From a bacterium (lineage in GTDB: Bacteria > Bacillota_I > Bacilli_A > RFN20 > CAG-826), in NCBI GenBank assembly GCA_004561785.1, contig SFUB01000051.1:1-16653 (forward strand): 16,653 nt of DNA, read 5' to 3'. Made by a program: the position numbers and the translations under genes. Within the stretch, counting starts at the first letter, position 1; every line of letters begins with the position of its first letter. The notes under the pieces were generated by a model. It had not been told where the DNA came from, made no database searches, and saw only the letters and a program-made list of their open reading frames with translations. This document shows, one piece after another, positions 6,794-13,538 of this stretch.

Positions 6794-7119
6794 AACGGGT
6801 TTGGCGAAAAAATGGGCTGGCTGAAAAGCTCCAAGTCCGAATCTTTCCGCTACGCTCAGTTGGTTGCTTGCTGCCCCCCGCACCTTCGCATGGGCGAAAA
6901 AGGTACACGTCCCTGCTTTTTTTGCTTGAACAAAAACGTTCATGGCATTGTTTAACGTTTTATCCTCGTTGTTGAATCACAGGTAATTTTGCTCGTTCAC
7001 AATGAGCCCATCGAGAAATGAAAGGGGGCACGAAAGAGCAAAAAGTTATCTTTGTTCTATGCGCGTTCCCTCGATGGGGCAGGGAAGGCGGAGAATTTTA
7101 GACGAACGCCCCAGCCTGC
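6794..7119. other. Intergenic stretch with inverted repeats, no convincing gene
   Basis: No frame in these 326 bases has credible coding character; short frames on both strands give low-complexity Arg/Ser/Pro-rich translations without usable ribosome binding sites. It holds two inverted repeats. AAAACGTT (6933-6940) faces AACGTTTT (6954-6961) across 13 bases. CCCATCGAG (7007-7015) faces CTCGATGGG (7070-7078), with an inner pair AGAGCAAA/TTTGTTCT around an AAGTTATC loop, giving one long imperfect hairpin over about 7006-7080. The T run at 6917-6923 lacks a clear stem. Confidence 0.5.
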
Positions 7120-7125
7120 TATAAA
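7117..7125 (+). promoter_or_regulatory. Candidate extended -10 element before the first SHOCT gene
   Basis: TGC-TATAAA ends 11 bases before the ATG at 7137. The AAGGAG that could serve as ribosome binding site (7124-7129) overlaps the -10 itself. If this promoter is used, that site would not be in the mRNA, so either the promoter or the ribosome binding site is real, probably not both. Confidence 0.35.
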
Positions 7126-7136
7126 GGAGAAAAACT

Positions 7137-7497
7137 ATGAAAAAAGCAGCTTTGATTTTAACCACCATCTTCGGCTTTATTAACGTCATTTGGGCAGGTG
7201 TTTTATGCATTTTGTCCCTCAACGCTAACGCCCTTTTGCGATTTGCTTTTCTGCGGTGTTATCGGCGGAATTTTCTATTTGATTTGGAACCCTTACGACG
7301 CAAACCCCACGGAAGCGGTTGCTAAAACAGAAGAATCTTCTCGCGTTATCGAAAACAAAATCCAAGCAAAAGAAGAGCCCGCCCCCAAAGAAAACGCCGC
7401 TGAGGAATTGCTCAAATTGAAAGACCTCAAGGACATTGGCGCGATCACGGACGAAGAATACCAAGAAAAACGCAAAAATTTGATCGATAAGCTCTGA
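7137..7497 (+). pseudogene. Frameshifted small membrane protein with SHOCT domain
   Basis: The frame from ATG 7137 begins MKKAALILTTIFGFINVIWA, a good membrane helix, with AAGGAG upstream. It then loses sense after about residue 32. From there the next frame continues sensibly with FCDLLFCGVIGGIFYLIW (second membrane helix), a Glu/Lys-rich linker and a C-terminal SHOCT domain (EELLKLKDLKDIGAITDEEY) to the TGA at 7495-7497. Joined, this makes about 119 residues: two helices plus SHOCT, a common small layout. One extra base near CCCTTTT (7231-7237) explains the break. Sequencing error, a real mutation, or +1 ribosomal slippage at CTT-TTG-C are all possible. The next gene starts one base after the stop. 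Confidence 0.65.
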
Positions 7498-7498
7498 T

Positions 7499-7948
7499 AT
7501 GTCTTCCACCGCGCAGCAGTTTGATTTCCAAGCGCCGAAAGAGCAGGTTCTCGGCATTCTAAAAAACATCGCTCAAGCGGGCTTGAGAATCGATTATGTC
7601 GGGACGAAGGAGCTGCCGGGCCCAGTAACTCGCGTGAACCTCCATCACCGGATGACGGCCATGACCTGGGGCGATAGCATCGCGATTGACTTGCTAAGCA
7701 ACGAAGATGGCTCGACGCACATGAACATCGTTTCCAGCAACAGCAACGCATTCACCTTCGGTTTGCATTCGAAAAACATATCGGCGATCGCCCAATACGT
7801 CAAAAGGGAAATCGAAAAAAGCAGCCCACGCCAATCGAAGACGGACGCGATGGGCGAATTGGCTCGGCTCAAAAAGTTGCTGGATCTCGGAGTCATCAGC
7901 GAAGAAGAATTCCAATCCAAAAAGGAAAAGCTTCTGAAATTGCTTTGA
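7499..7948 (+). CDS. SHOCT-domain protein, soluble
   Basis: The 149 residues start one base after the stop of the previous gene (TGAtATG), with no clear ribosome binding site of their own, so translational coupling is likely. The first 110 residues (FQAPKEQVLGILKNIAQAGL, RVNLHHRMTAMTWGDSIAID, STHMNIVSS) look like a compact alpha/beta domain, without signal peptide or membrane helix. Residues 117-149 form a SHOCT domain (ELARLKKLLDLGVISEEEFQ). The same short domain ends the preceding gene, so the two products may associate through it or share an ancestor. The first domain resembles uncharacterised domains that often accompany SHOCT, but I cannot name it. The break upstream could reduce its expression if coupling is required. 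Confidence 0.75.
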   Translation: MSSTAQQFDFQAPKEQVLGILKNIAQAGLRIDYVGTKELPGPVTRVNLHHRMTAMTWGDSIAIDLLSNEDGSTHMNIVSSNSNAFTFGLHSKNISAIAQYVKREIEKSSPRQSKTDAMGELARLKKLLDLGVISEEEFQSKKEKLLKLL

Positions 7949-8098
7949 TTTCTCGAAAAGATTTGGGGCGGTTAAAGCAAAAAGCCCTCATTCTTATTGG
8001 CGAATGCAAAGCATGGGCCGAGGCCACCCTCGGTCTGCCGTTTATGTCCCTGAATTTTTTGGGGGAAGGAATCACATGAAAGAAAAAATCACTCTTAA

Positions 8099-8704
8099 AT
8101 GCCGAAGGGGCTGTTCATCGCCACCATGGTGGCGTCCATCCTCGTCTTTGTCACCGGCCTCATCCTCGATATCGTCAACCTCACGGTTACGGCCCAACAT
8201 TATTATCTTAGCAGTCATTGGCCGTTATATGTCTCTTTGGTTTTGGACGTCTTCCTCTGCATCTTTTTCATTTGCGCCTCGGTGACCATATTGCTTTGGA
8301 AACCGGAAAACAAAGGCGGGACGTTGTTATTAGCCGCCGACATTTACGTCCTGGCCTGCGGGTTCGTATCGGCTCTCTCAAACATTATGTCCGCCATTCA
8401 CTTCTACGAATTCTCATACGTCATCCCAAGCATCCTTAGTGTTCTTCAAGTCGCCGTCGGTTCCATGGGGATTATCCTGCGCAACCGCAGGGTTACCGCC
8501 GCGAAAGTCATCAGCATCGTTTGCTTTGGCTTGTTCGCGATCAACAATGTGACGAACGCGATCGTCAACATCAAAGCAGGGAATGCCCTTCTCTCGATTT
8601 TCTCCTTCGTCTCGGTTCTCTTCGACGCCCTCGTCATTGTCGTTTTCCTCATGATGGGCGATCCGGAAGAGAGCAAGGCAGACAAAGCCGGCGTTTTGGA
8701 ATAG
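8099..8704 (+). CDS. Polytopic membrane protein, 5' end probably frameshifted
   Basis: The frame from ATG 8099 encodes 201 residues with about six hydrophobic segments (near 4-25, 43-66, 73-95, 104-124, 132-153 and 161-185) and an acidic tail (DPEESKADKAGVLE). I do not recognise a family. This ATG has no ribosome binding site. A strong one (GGGGGAAGGA, 8061-8070) instead serves ATG 8076, whose frame reads MKEKITLK before drifting into nonsense. Adding one A at TAAATG (8096-8101) would give MKEKITLKMPKGLFIATM, joining both. The true gene is therefore probably 8076-8704 with a one-base deletion, in this genome or its assembly. No close coupling to the SHOCT genes is seen (about 130 bases apart). 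Confidence 0.65.
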   Translation: MPKGLFIATMVASILVFVTGLILDIVNLTVTAQHYYLSSHWPLYVSLVLDVFLCIFFICASVTILLWKPENKGGTLLLAADIYVLACGFVSALSNIMSAIHFYEFSYVIPSILSVLQVAVGSMGIILRNRRVTAAKVISIVCFGLFAINNVTNAIVNIKAGNALLSIFSFVSVLFDALVIVVFLMMGDPEESKADKAGVLE

Positions 8705-8775
8705 CCAAGTCACACGTCACTGCTTCGCCTGCGTTTAAAAGCCAGAGAAGCGTATTCGATCCGATGATATCCCTT

Positions 8776-8813
8776 CGCCCCTGTTTCCGATCGCTAGAAA
8801 CGGGGGCGTTTTA
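8776..8813 (+). terminator. Intrinsic terminator after the membrane protein gene
   Basis: A 12-bp stem (CGCCCCTGTTTC with GAAACGGGGGCG, one G-U pair, 9-base loop) is followed by TTTT. It insulates the accessory genes from the infC promoter. The following 86 bases up to the -35 box show no gene or clear element. Confidence 0.9.
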
Positions 8814-8899
8814 TATCGCAAGGTCAATTCCCGTTTCCGGCGAGATAACGAAGTCAATCTGCAAAATTCCGCGATGCATTTTGGATTTCGGTTTGATGG

Positions 8900-8928
8900 T
8901 TGACGCAAGAAATGGGGAGGGGTAGAAT
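8900..8928 (+). promoter_or_regulatory. Promoter of infC-rpmI-rplT
   Basis: TTGACG (8900-8905) and TAGAAT (8923-8928) are separated by exactly 17 bases, the best promoter in the window. Transcription is expected to start near 8935, giving a leader of about 140 bases. Confidence 0.85.
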
Positions 8929-8934
8929 TGCACG

Positions 8935-9077
8935 CGTCGAAAGACGTAGAAAGCAGTCGCTCCCCGCGCTCGCCAGATTCCCATTGGGAATTGGCCAAGA
9001 AAACTACTGAACCATCAATCAGTAATCGGAACGGGGCCTCTGCGGCCTCGTTTTTCCGACTTAGGAGGAAAGCAACC
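8935..9077 (+). promoter_or_regulatory. L20-type leader with attenuator hairpin upstream of infC
   Basis: The leader contains a bulged 10-bp hairpin (GCCAGATTCCC with GGGAATTGGC, 8972-8995, loop ATT, one bulged G) and an intrinsic terminator just before the gene: CGGGGCC/GGCCTCG (9032-9050) followed by five T residues. In Bacillus subtilis the same operon is controlled by L20, which binds a 23S-like structure in the leader and promotes premature termination. Position, hairpin content and operon match that system. I infer the mechanism from context and have not folded the competing antiterminator. Confidence 0.75.
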
Positions 9078-9629
9078 ATTCGCTATTTCAGCAAACAAGA
9101 ACGTCGTCCGCAAAAGCGTTTCGATCCCATCAACGAACACGTCCGGTACCCGGTCGTCATGGTGATTGGCCCGGAAGGCCAGAATCTTGGGAGGATGAGT
9201 TCCCGCGAGGCCAACGCCCTCGCCGCCACTTATAACCTCGACCTGTTCTGCGTCGCCCCGAACGCCAACCCGCCCGTCTGCAAGATCCTCAACTACGGCA
9301 AATACCGTTTCGAGCAGCAGAAGAAGGATCGCGAACTCAAGAAGAACTCGAAGCAAGCCGAGCTCAAGGAAGTCCAGCTCCACATCTCCATTGGGGAGCA
9401 CGACATCCAGACCAAGGCCAAGAAAGCCAAAGAGTTCATCGAAGACGGAGACAAAGTCAACATCCGCGTCATCCTCAAAGGCCGCGAAATGGCCCACAAA
9501 GATCTCGGGGAAGCGCTGCTAAACAAATTCGTCGCAATCCTTCAGGAGAATGGAGAAATCCAATTTGCCAAACCGGCTTTCTGGGAAGGCAAATGCTTCT
9601 CCGCCATCGTCGCCAAGAAGAAGAAATAG
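9078..9629 (+). CDS. infC: Translation initiation factor IF-3 (AUU start)
   Basis: IF-3 binds the 30S subunit, blocks premature 50S joining and checks the start codon. The 183 residues show the N-domain (FDPINEHVRYPVVMVIGPEG, NLGRMSSREANALA, NPPVCKILNYGKYRFEQQKK) and the C-domain (KEVQLHISIGEHDIQTKAKK, VILKGREM), at normal length. The start is ATT at 9078-9080. It lies nine bases after a full AGGAGG (9063-9068) and gives the expected first residues RYFSKQE. An upstream TTG at 8928 overlaps the -10 box and cannot be used. Infrequent start codons such as AUU are a known infC trait, letting IF-3 lower its own synthesis. It is first in the operon, under the L20-type leader. Confidence 0.95.
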   Translation: MRYFSKQERRPQKRFDPINEHVRYPVVMVIGPEGQNLGRMSSREANALAATYNLDLFCVAPNANPPVCKILNYGKYRFEQQKKDRELKKNSKQAELKEVQLHISIGEHDIQTKAKKAKEFIEDGDKVNIRVILKGREMAHKDLGEALLNKFVAILQENGEIQFAKPAFWEGKCFSAIVAKKKK

Positions 9630-9641
9630 GAGGAAACCTCA

Positions 9642-9836
9642 ATGCCGAAGATGAAATCCAACCGCGCTTTGATGAAGCGCATCAAAATCACGGGCACCGG
9701 AAAAGTGAAGTACGTCCACCCGTTCAAGGGACACCACGCCCCTTACAAGACCCCGAAGCAGTCCCGTCAGCTCCGCGGAGCCGGAATCCTTGGCCGCACC
9801 GACTACAAGCGGATCAAGTTCATGATCGTCAAGTAA
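9642..9836 (+). CDS. rpmI: Ribosomal protein bL35
   Basis: The 64-residue basic protein begins MPKMKSNRALMKRIKITGTG and ends in the family's YKRIK region followed by FMIVK. It is a 50S subunit component and sits in the conserved infC-rpmI-rplT order, 12 bases after infC. Its ribosome binding site lies in a small hairpin (GAGG 9630-9633 with CCTC 9637-9640). This could weakly mask translation, though four base pairs are too few to be sure. Confidence 0.95.
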   Translation: MPKMKSNRALMKRIKITGTGKVKYVHPFKGHHAPYKTPKQSRQLRGAGILGRTDYKRIKFMIVK

Positions 9837-9854
9837 TAGGAGGAAGTATCAACC

Positions 9855-10214
9855 ATGGCTAGAGTCAAAGGTGGCACCGTTACCCGTGCCCGTCGTAAAA
9901 AGGTCCTTAAGCGCGCCGAAGGCTATTTCGGTTCCAAGCACCTTTTGTTCAAAACCGCGAAGGAGCAGGTTTGCCACTCCCTCCGCTACGCTTACAATTC
10001 TCGCCGCCTCATCAAGCGCGACTATCGCAAGCTCTGGATCAAGAGGATCAACGCCGCTTGCCGCGTCAACGAGATCTCCTATTCCCGTTTCATGAACGGG
10101 CTTAAGAAGAGCAACATCGAGATCAACCGCAAGATGCTCTCCGAGATCGCCATCAACGATCCGAAAGCCTTCTCCGGGTTGGTCGCGACCGCCAAAGCCG
10201 CCCTCAGCAAGTAA
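9855..10214 (+). CDS. rplT: Ribosomal protein bL20
   Basis: The 119 residues match bL20 at its usual length: MARVKGGTVTRARRKKVLKR, GYFGSKHLLFKTAKEQV, then YAYNSRRLIKRDYRKLWIKR. It binds 23S rRNA early in 50S assembly and is the expected repressor of its own operon through the leader upstream of infC. TAGGAGGAA precedes the ATG by a normal spacing, and 18 bases separate it from rpmI. A terminator follows. Confidence 0.97.
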   Translation: MARVKGGTVTRARRKKVLKRAEGYFGSKHLLFKTAKEQVCHSLRYAYNSRRLIKRDYRKLWIKRINAACRVNEISYSRFMNGLKKSNIEINRKMLSEIAINDPKAFSGLVATAKAALSK

Positions 10215-10228
10215 GCTGAATGCGAAGC

Positions 10229-10253
10229 AAAGCAGCCTTCGGGCTGCTTTTTT
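10229..10253 (+). terminator. Intrinsic terminator of infC-rpmI-rplT
   Basis: A 9-bp stem (AAAGCAGCC with GGCTGCTTT) closed by a TTCG tetraloop runs directly into T residues. It starts 14 bases after the rplT stop. The AAA on the 5' side could also make it work for the converging minus-strand transcript. Confidence 0.92.
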
Positions 10254-10281
10254 GTCGTCTCCCGTTTCTTTACGAGCACAT

Positions 10282-10306
10282 AAAAAGGAAAGCCCCTCAA
10301 GGAGCT
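10282..10306 (-). terminator. Intrinsic terminator of the ezrA-thiI operon
   Basis: Read on the minus strand, AGCTCC-TTGA-GGGGCT forms a 6-bp stem followed by TTCCTTTTT. It lies about 20 bases after the last minus-strand stop and faces the rplT terminator, as expected for converging operons. Confidence 0.65.
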
Positions 10307-10324
10307 CTTCTAGAACCGTTTTGC

Positions 10325-11209
10325 TTAGGATCGCTTCTGGCTGAGTTTCGCGAGCAAGAAGTTTTCCAGCCCTTCCGGCATTTGCCTTTTCTCGATGCCG
10401 AACGCGCTCCGGCGGCCTTTGTAGAAGAAATAGAGGAAGAGGTATTTCGACAGATTGTTTTTCGAGAACACCCCCGTATAGGGAACCACGATCTTGGCCT
10501 CCCCTAGATAGGCGGAACGTTCATGGACGAGGTGGCTGACCTCCAAACGGTCCTCATAGAAACGCAGGGTCATGCCTTTCATCCCCACAAGGCGTCTTTT
10601 GGAAAGCAACGGGACGAAAAGGAGGGCGAAGAGGGCGAAAAGACCCATGACCCCAGCCTCCGAAAAGAAGGCCAGGCAAAGGTAATCCACCTTCCAAACG
10701 AAGAGATTCGCCAAGGCAAGGGCCAAGAACACGAAGGGAATGGAGCCGATAAGGCACGGGAGGAAGGGGAAAGGACCATAAACTTGATGGAAGAGGTAGG
10801 AGAAACGCAAAGGAAGCGTGTAATCCTTCATCTCGAATCGAGGGGCTTCCTCTTGCCCGCCTAGGATGGAAACGGGTTCCTTCGGGGTTTGGGAGAGGTT
10901 TTTCGCGACTTCCGCGGACAAGGCGACCGCGGGTTCGGCAGAAGGGAAATGGTCATTCTTTCTCTTTTTCTTAAAAAGGATTAAAAGGACGATCAAAACA
11001 ATCAAGGATAAGATCGACAGCGCCCCAAAGAGAAGGAATAAGGAAAGGTAAGGCGGGTAGTCCCCGTTATAGACGTTTCCATCGCGATGAAGGAGGACGT
11101 CAACGAAGGCAAGGATCAGGAACAGAAGAGAGCAAGCGAAGAGCAAAAGGGTTGAGGTGAAGGAACCGAGGCCCTGCGGCGTGGATAGAAAACGCCTTTT
11201 ATTCTTCAT
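10325..11209 (-). CDS. Membrane protein with YcxB-like C-terminal domain
   Basis: The 294 residues start MKNKRRFLSTPQG at 11209, overlapping the thiI 3' end by 11 bases, with GGAG ten bases upstream. Hydrophobic segments lie at about 16-40, 53-79, 149-172 and 185-203. A polar linker (82-128) separates the two pairs. The last 80 residues (MTLRFYEDRLEV, VVPYTGVFS, YLFLYF, GIEKRQMPEGLENFL) look like a YcxB-type domain, a PH-like fold found at the membrane in Bacillota. The function of that family is poorly known. The frame extends 121 residues further upstream, but that part is antisense-like Arg/Ser-rich sequence inside thiI and is rejected. It is the last gene of the ezrA operon, an unusual companion for sulfur transfer genes. 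Confidence 0.75.
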   Translation of the reverse strand: MKNKRRFLSTPQGLGSFTSTLLLFACSLLFLILAFVDVLLHRDGNVYNGDYPPYLSLFLLFGALSILSLIVLIVLLILFKKKRKNDHFPSAEPAVALSAEVAKNLSQTPKEPVSILGGQEEAPRFEMKDYTLPLRFSYLFHQVYGPFPFLPCLIGSIPFVFLALALANLFVWKVDYLCLAFFSEAGVMGLFALFALLFVPLLSKRRLVGMKGMTLRFYEDRLEVSHLVHERSAYLGEAKIVVPYTGVFSKNNLSKYLFLYFFYKGRRSAFGIEKRQMPEGLENFLLAKLSQKRS

Positions 11210-12407
11210 CTTTTCGCTCCGTTTCGACTTTGGAGAAGACCTCTTCGCCTTCGCTGAGGTAGATTTTCTTAGTCTGCTCGATGCAGCGGGCCACCTGGCT
11301 CCGCCAATCCCACTTCGCCTCATATTCTTCGCATTCGTCGATGCGGGGCTTGGTTTTGGGCTTCTTGGGCTTGAAGATGGTGCAGCAGTCCTCATAGGGG
11401 CGGATGGAGATGTCGAAGGTGCCGATCTTCTCGGCGACGGAGATAATCTGCAGCTTGTCCGAGCAGCAAAGGGGGCGCAGGATCGGGAAGGAAGTGACCG
11501 CGTTGATCGTTTGGACCGAGGCCAAGGTCTGCGACGCCACTTGGCCGATCGACTCCCCCGTCGCGATGGCAAGGCAACCGTTTTTCCTTGCGACCCCTTC
11601 GGCGATGCGAAGCATCATCCTGCGCATGATGGTGATGCAATAGGGCTCGGGGACGTATTTGTAGATGTCGAGCTGCAGCTCGGTAAAGGGGACGATTTCC
11701 AGTTTGATGTCGTTCTGGTAGAGGTTCAAGGCCTTGAGCAGGTCCTTGAGTTTGTCGATGACCGCTTCCGAGGTATAGGGAGGGGCGGCGAAATGGAGGC
11801 ATTCGACCTTGATCCCCCTCCTCATGAGGGAATAGGCCGCCACCGGGGAATCGATGCCCCCGCTCAAGAGCATGGTGACTTTGCCGTTCATGCCCATCGG
11901 GTAGCCCCCGATGCCGGGGACTTCGTGGCAGGAAAGATAGGCGCCCTCTTTGCGGACTTGCGCTTTGAGCAAGATATCGGGTTCATGGACATCGACGGAT
12001 AGATCGGGGCGATGGTCCAAAATGGCATCGCCCAAAGCCACGGCGATGCCGTGCGAATCCAAAGGATAGGCTTTATCGGTGCGTTTCACCTCAACTTTGA
12101 AGGTCTTCCCTCTCTCCAGATCCAAAAGCTCGCAGGCGTTTGCTTTCAAAGTTTCGATGTCCTTTTCGCTTTTGGCGACGAGGGAGATCTTCTGGATGCC
12201 GGATACGTCTTGGAGGCGTTCGGCGATGGGTTCCACCTTCTTGTCGCCAAGATAAACGTAAATGTGGTCGTGATCCCCTTTGCAGACGACCTCAAAAGGC
12301 TTGAGGGCCACCCGGACGTTATGGAGAAGAGCTTGGATGAATTGCTTGCGGTTGTTGCCTTTGGTGGACAATTCGCCGTAATGGATCATGAGATAGTCGT
12401 ATTTCAT
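11199..12407 (-). CDS. thiI: tRNA 4-thiouridine synthetase ThiI
   Basis: ThiI adenylates U8 of tRNA and inserts sulfur to give 4-thiouridine; in some bacteria it also supports thiazole formation. The 402 residues carry the N-terminal ferredoxin-like region (1-60), the THUMP domain (about 61-165) and the PP-loop pyrophosphatase motif SGGIDS at 182-187. The conserved EDCCTIFKPKKPKTKPR segment contains Cys341-Cys342. There is no C-terminal rhodanese domain, as in Bacilli, where a dedicated NifS-type desulfurase hands over the sulfur. Such a desulfurase lies directly upstream. The start at 12407 overlaps its stop by four bases (ATGA). The longer frame up to 12575 lies inside that gene and is rejected. 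Confidence 0.95.
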   Translation of the reverse strand: MKYDYLMIHYGELSTKGNNRKQFIQALLHNVRVALKPFEVVCKGDHDHIYVYLGDKKVEPIAERLQDVSGIQKISLVAKSEKDIETLKANACELLDLERGKTFKVEVKRTDKAYPLDSHGIAVALGDAILDHRPDLSVDVHEPDILLKAQVRKEGAYLSCHEVPGIGGYPMGMNGKVTMLLSGGIDSPVAAYSLMRRGIKVECLHFAAPPYTSEAVIDKLKDLLKALNLYQNDIKLEIVPFTELQLDIYKYVPEPYCITIMRRMMLRIAEGVARKNGCLAIATGESIGQVASQTLASVQTINAVTSFPILRPLCCSDKLQIISVAEKIGTFDISIRPYEDCCTIFKPKKPKTKPRIDECEEYEAKWDWRSQVARCIEQTKKIYLSEGEEVFSKVETERKDEE

Positions 12408-13537
12408 AAGGGCTTGACCTCCGAGAGTATTTGCTTGAGATTGGCGAGGAATGCCGTGACATCCCCTTCCGTCGAATCCGGGGAGAAAGAGACGCGGATC
12501 GAATTGGCGGCCTCCCTTTGGGTCTTGCCCATGGACAAGAGGACTTCCGAGACGGGTTCCTTCTTCGAAGAGCAAGCGGAGACGGAAGAGACGTAGATGC
12601 CCCTTTCCGAAAGGGCTTCGACGACGACCGAGGCTTTGTGGGAAAGAAGGGAGAAGTTGCAGAGATAGGGGCTATGGCCCTTCGGGGAATTGAGGCGAAC
12701 CTCAGGGATCGAGAGCAGCCCTTTCTCAAGCTCGGCGCAGAGCAAGGAGGCGTTCTCCCAGTTCCTCTTCCGGTTTTCGAGGCTGATTTGCAGGGCTTTG
12801 GCCAAACTCGCCGCAGAAGCGACGGAAACCGTCCCGGCACGGTAGCCAAATTCCTGTTCTCCACCGGAGACGAGAGGGGCGAATTGCAGGTTTTTCCGGT
12901 AGAGAAGGCAACCGCTCCCCTTCACCCCGCCAATCTTGTGGGCGGAGAAGGAAATCAGATCGCAGCACGAATAGTCCGAGTCCACTTTGCCGATGCCTTG
13001 GGTGGCGTCGACGTGGAGCAAGGCTTTAGGATAGGGCTTCAAGGCCTCCGCGTAGGCGCGGATCGGGAAGATGGCCCCGGTTTCGTTGTTGACCTCCATG
13101 AAGGAAGACAATATCACGTTCTTATCCAAGGCCGCTTCAAGGGAAGAGACAGGGACCGACCCGGTCTCATCGGGGGGAAGGAAGGTCGGCTCGAAGCCGA
13201 AGAGATCCTCCATTTGGAGGAAGGCATTGGTGACGGAAGGATGCTCCAAAGAGGAGGTAATCGCTCTCCTGCCGCGATTTTGGTAGCGGAGGAGGATCGA
13301 CTTGATCGCCATCGAATTGGCTTCGCTGGCGCCGGAAAGAAAGATGCAGTTATGAGTGGAAGACAAGCCCAGAGAAGAAAGGACCTTCATTCGGGCTTCT
13401 TCCAGGATCTTCTTGGCCGCGAAACCGGCTTGATGAAGGGAAGAAGGGTTGCCGAAATTTTCCATAGACACCTTGGAAAAGATATCGACGGCCTCTTGGT
13501 AGGGACGGCTCGTCGCGGCGGAATCGAGATAGATCAT
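12404..13537 (-). CDS. Cysteine desulfurase (NifS/IscS class), partner of ThiI
   Basis: A PLP enzyme of fold type I that takes sulfur from cysteine as a bound persulfide. The 377 residues show the opening MIYLDSAATSRPYQ, His99 (LEHPSV), Asp177 (LHVDATQG), the PLP lysine Lys201 (FSAHKIGG), and the mobile catalytic Cys322 in SSVSACSSKKEPVS. It resembles the NifZ-type desulfurase of Bacillus subtilis, which serves ThiI. The order ezrA, desulfurase, thiI is the same there, so sulfur delivery to tRNA is the likeliest job, rather than bulk iron-sulfur assembly. It starts one base after the ezrA stop and overlaps thiI by four bases, so all three are translationally coupled. Confidence 0.93.
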   Translation of the reverse strand: MIYLDSAATSRPYQEAVDIFSKVSMENFGNPSSLHQAGFAAKKILEEARMKVLSSLGLSSTHNCIFLSGASEANSMAIKSILLRYQNRGRRAITSSLEHPSVTNAFLQMEDLFGFEPTFLPPDETGSVPVSSLEAALDKNVILSSFMEVNNETGAIFPIRAYAEALKPYPKALLHVDATQGIGKVDSDYSCCDLISFSAHKIGGVKGSGCLLYRKNLQFAPLVSGGEQEFGYRAGTVSVASAASLAKALQISLENRKRNWENASLLCAELEKGLLSIPEVRLNSPKGHSPYLCNFSLLSHKASVVVEALSERGIYVSSVSACSSKKEPVSEVLLSMGKTQREAANSIRVSFSPDSTEGDVTAFLANLKQILSEVKPL

Positions 13538-13538
13538 G

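Noticed and set aside
6678..6975. Small frames on both strands after the XRE gene
   Set aside because: Arg/Ser/Pro-rich translations without ribosome binding sites or hydrophobic pattern; none looks like a protein.
8017..8034. Hairpin GCCGAGG/CCTCGGT as a terminator after the second SHOCT gene
   Set aside because: The seven-pair stem is followed by CTGCCG rather than a T run, so termination is not supported.
8928..9077. Longer N-terminus for infC from TTG 8928
   Set aside because: It overlaps the -10 box and would translate the leader hairpins and terminator; the IF-3 domain starts after ATT 9078.
11210..11572. N-terminal extension of the YcxB-like membrane protein
   Set aside because: The 121 extra residues are Arg/Ser/Pro-rich and lie inside thiI in another frame; the protein starts naturally at MKNKRR with a ribosome binding site.
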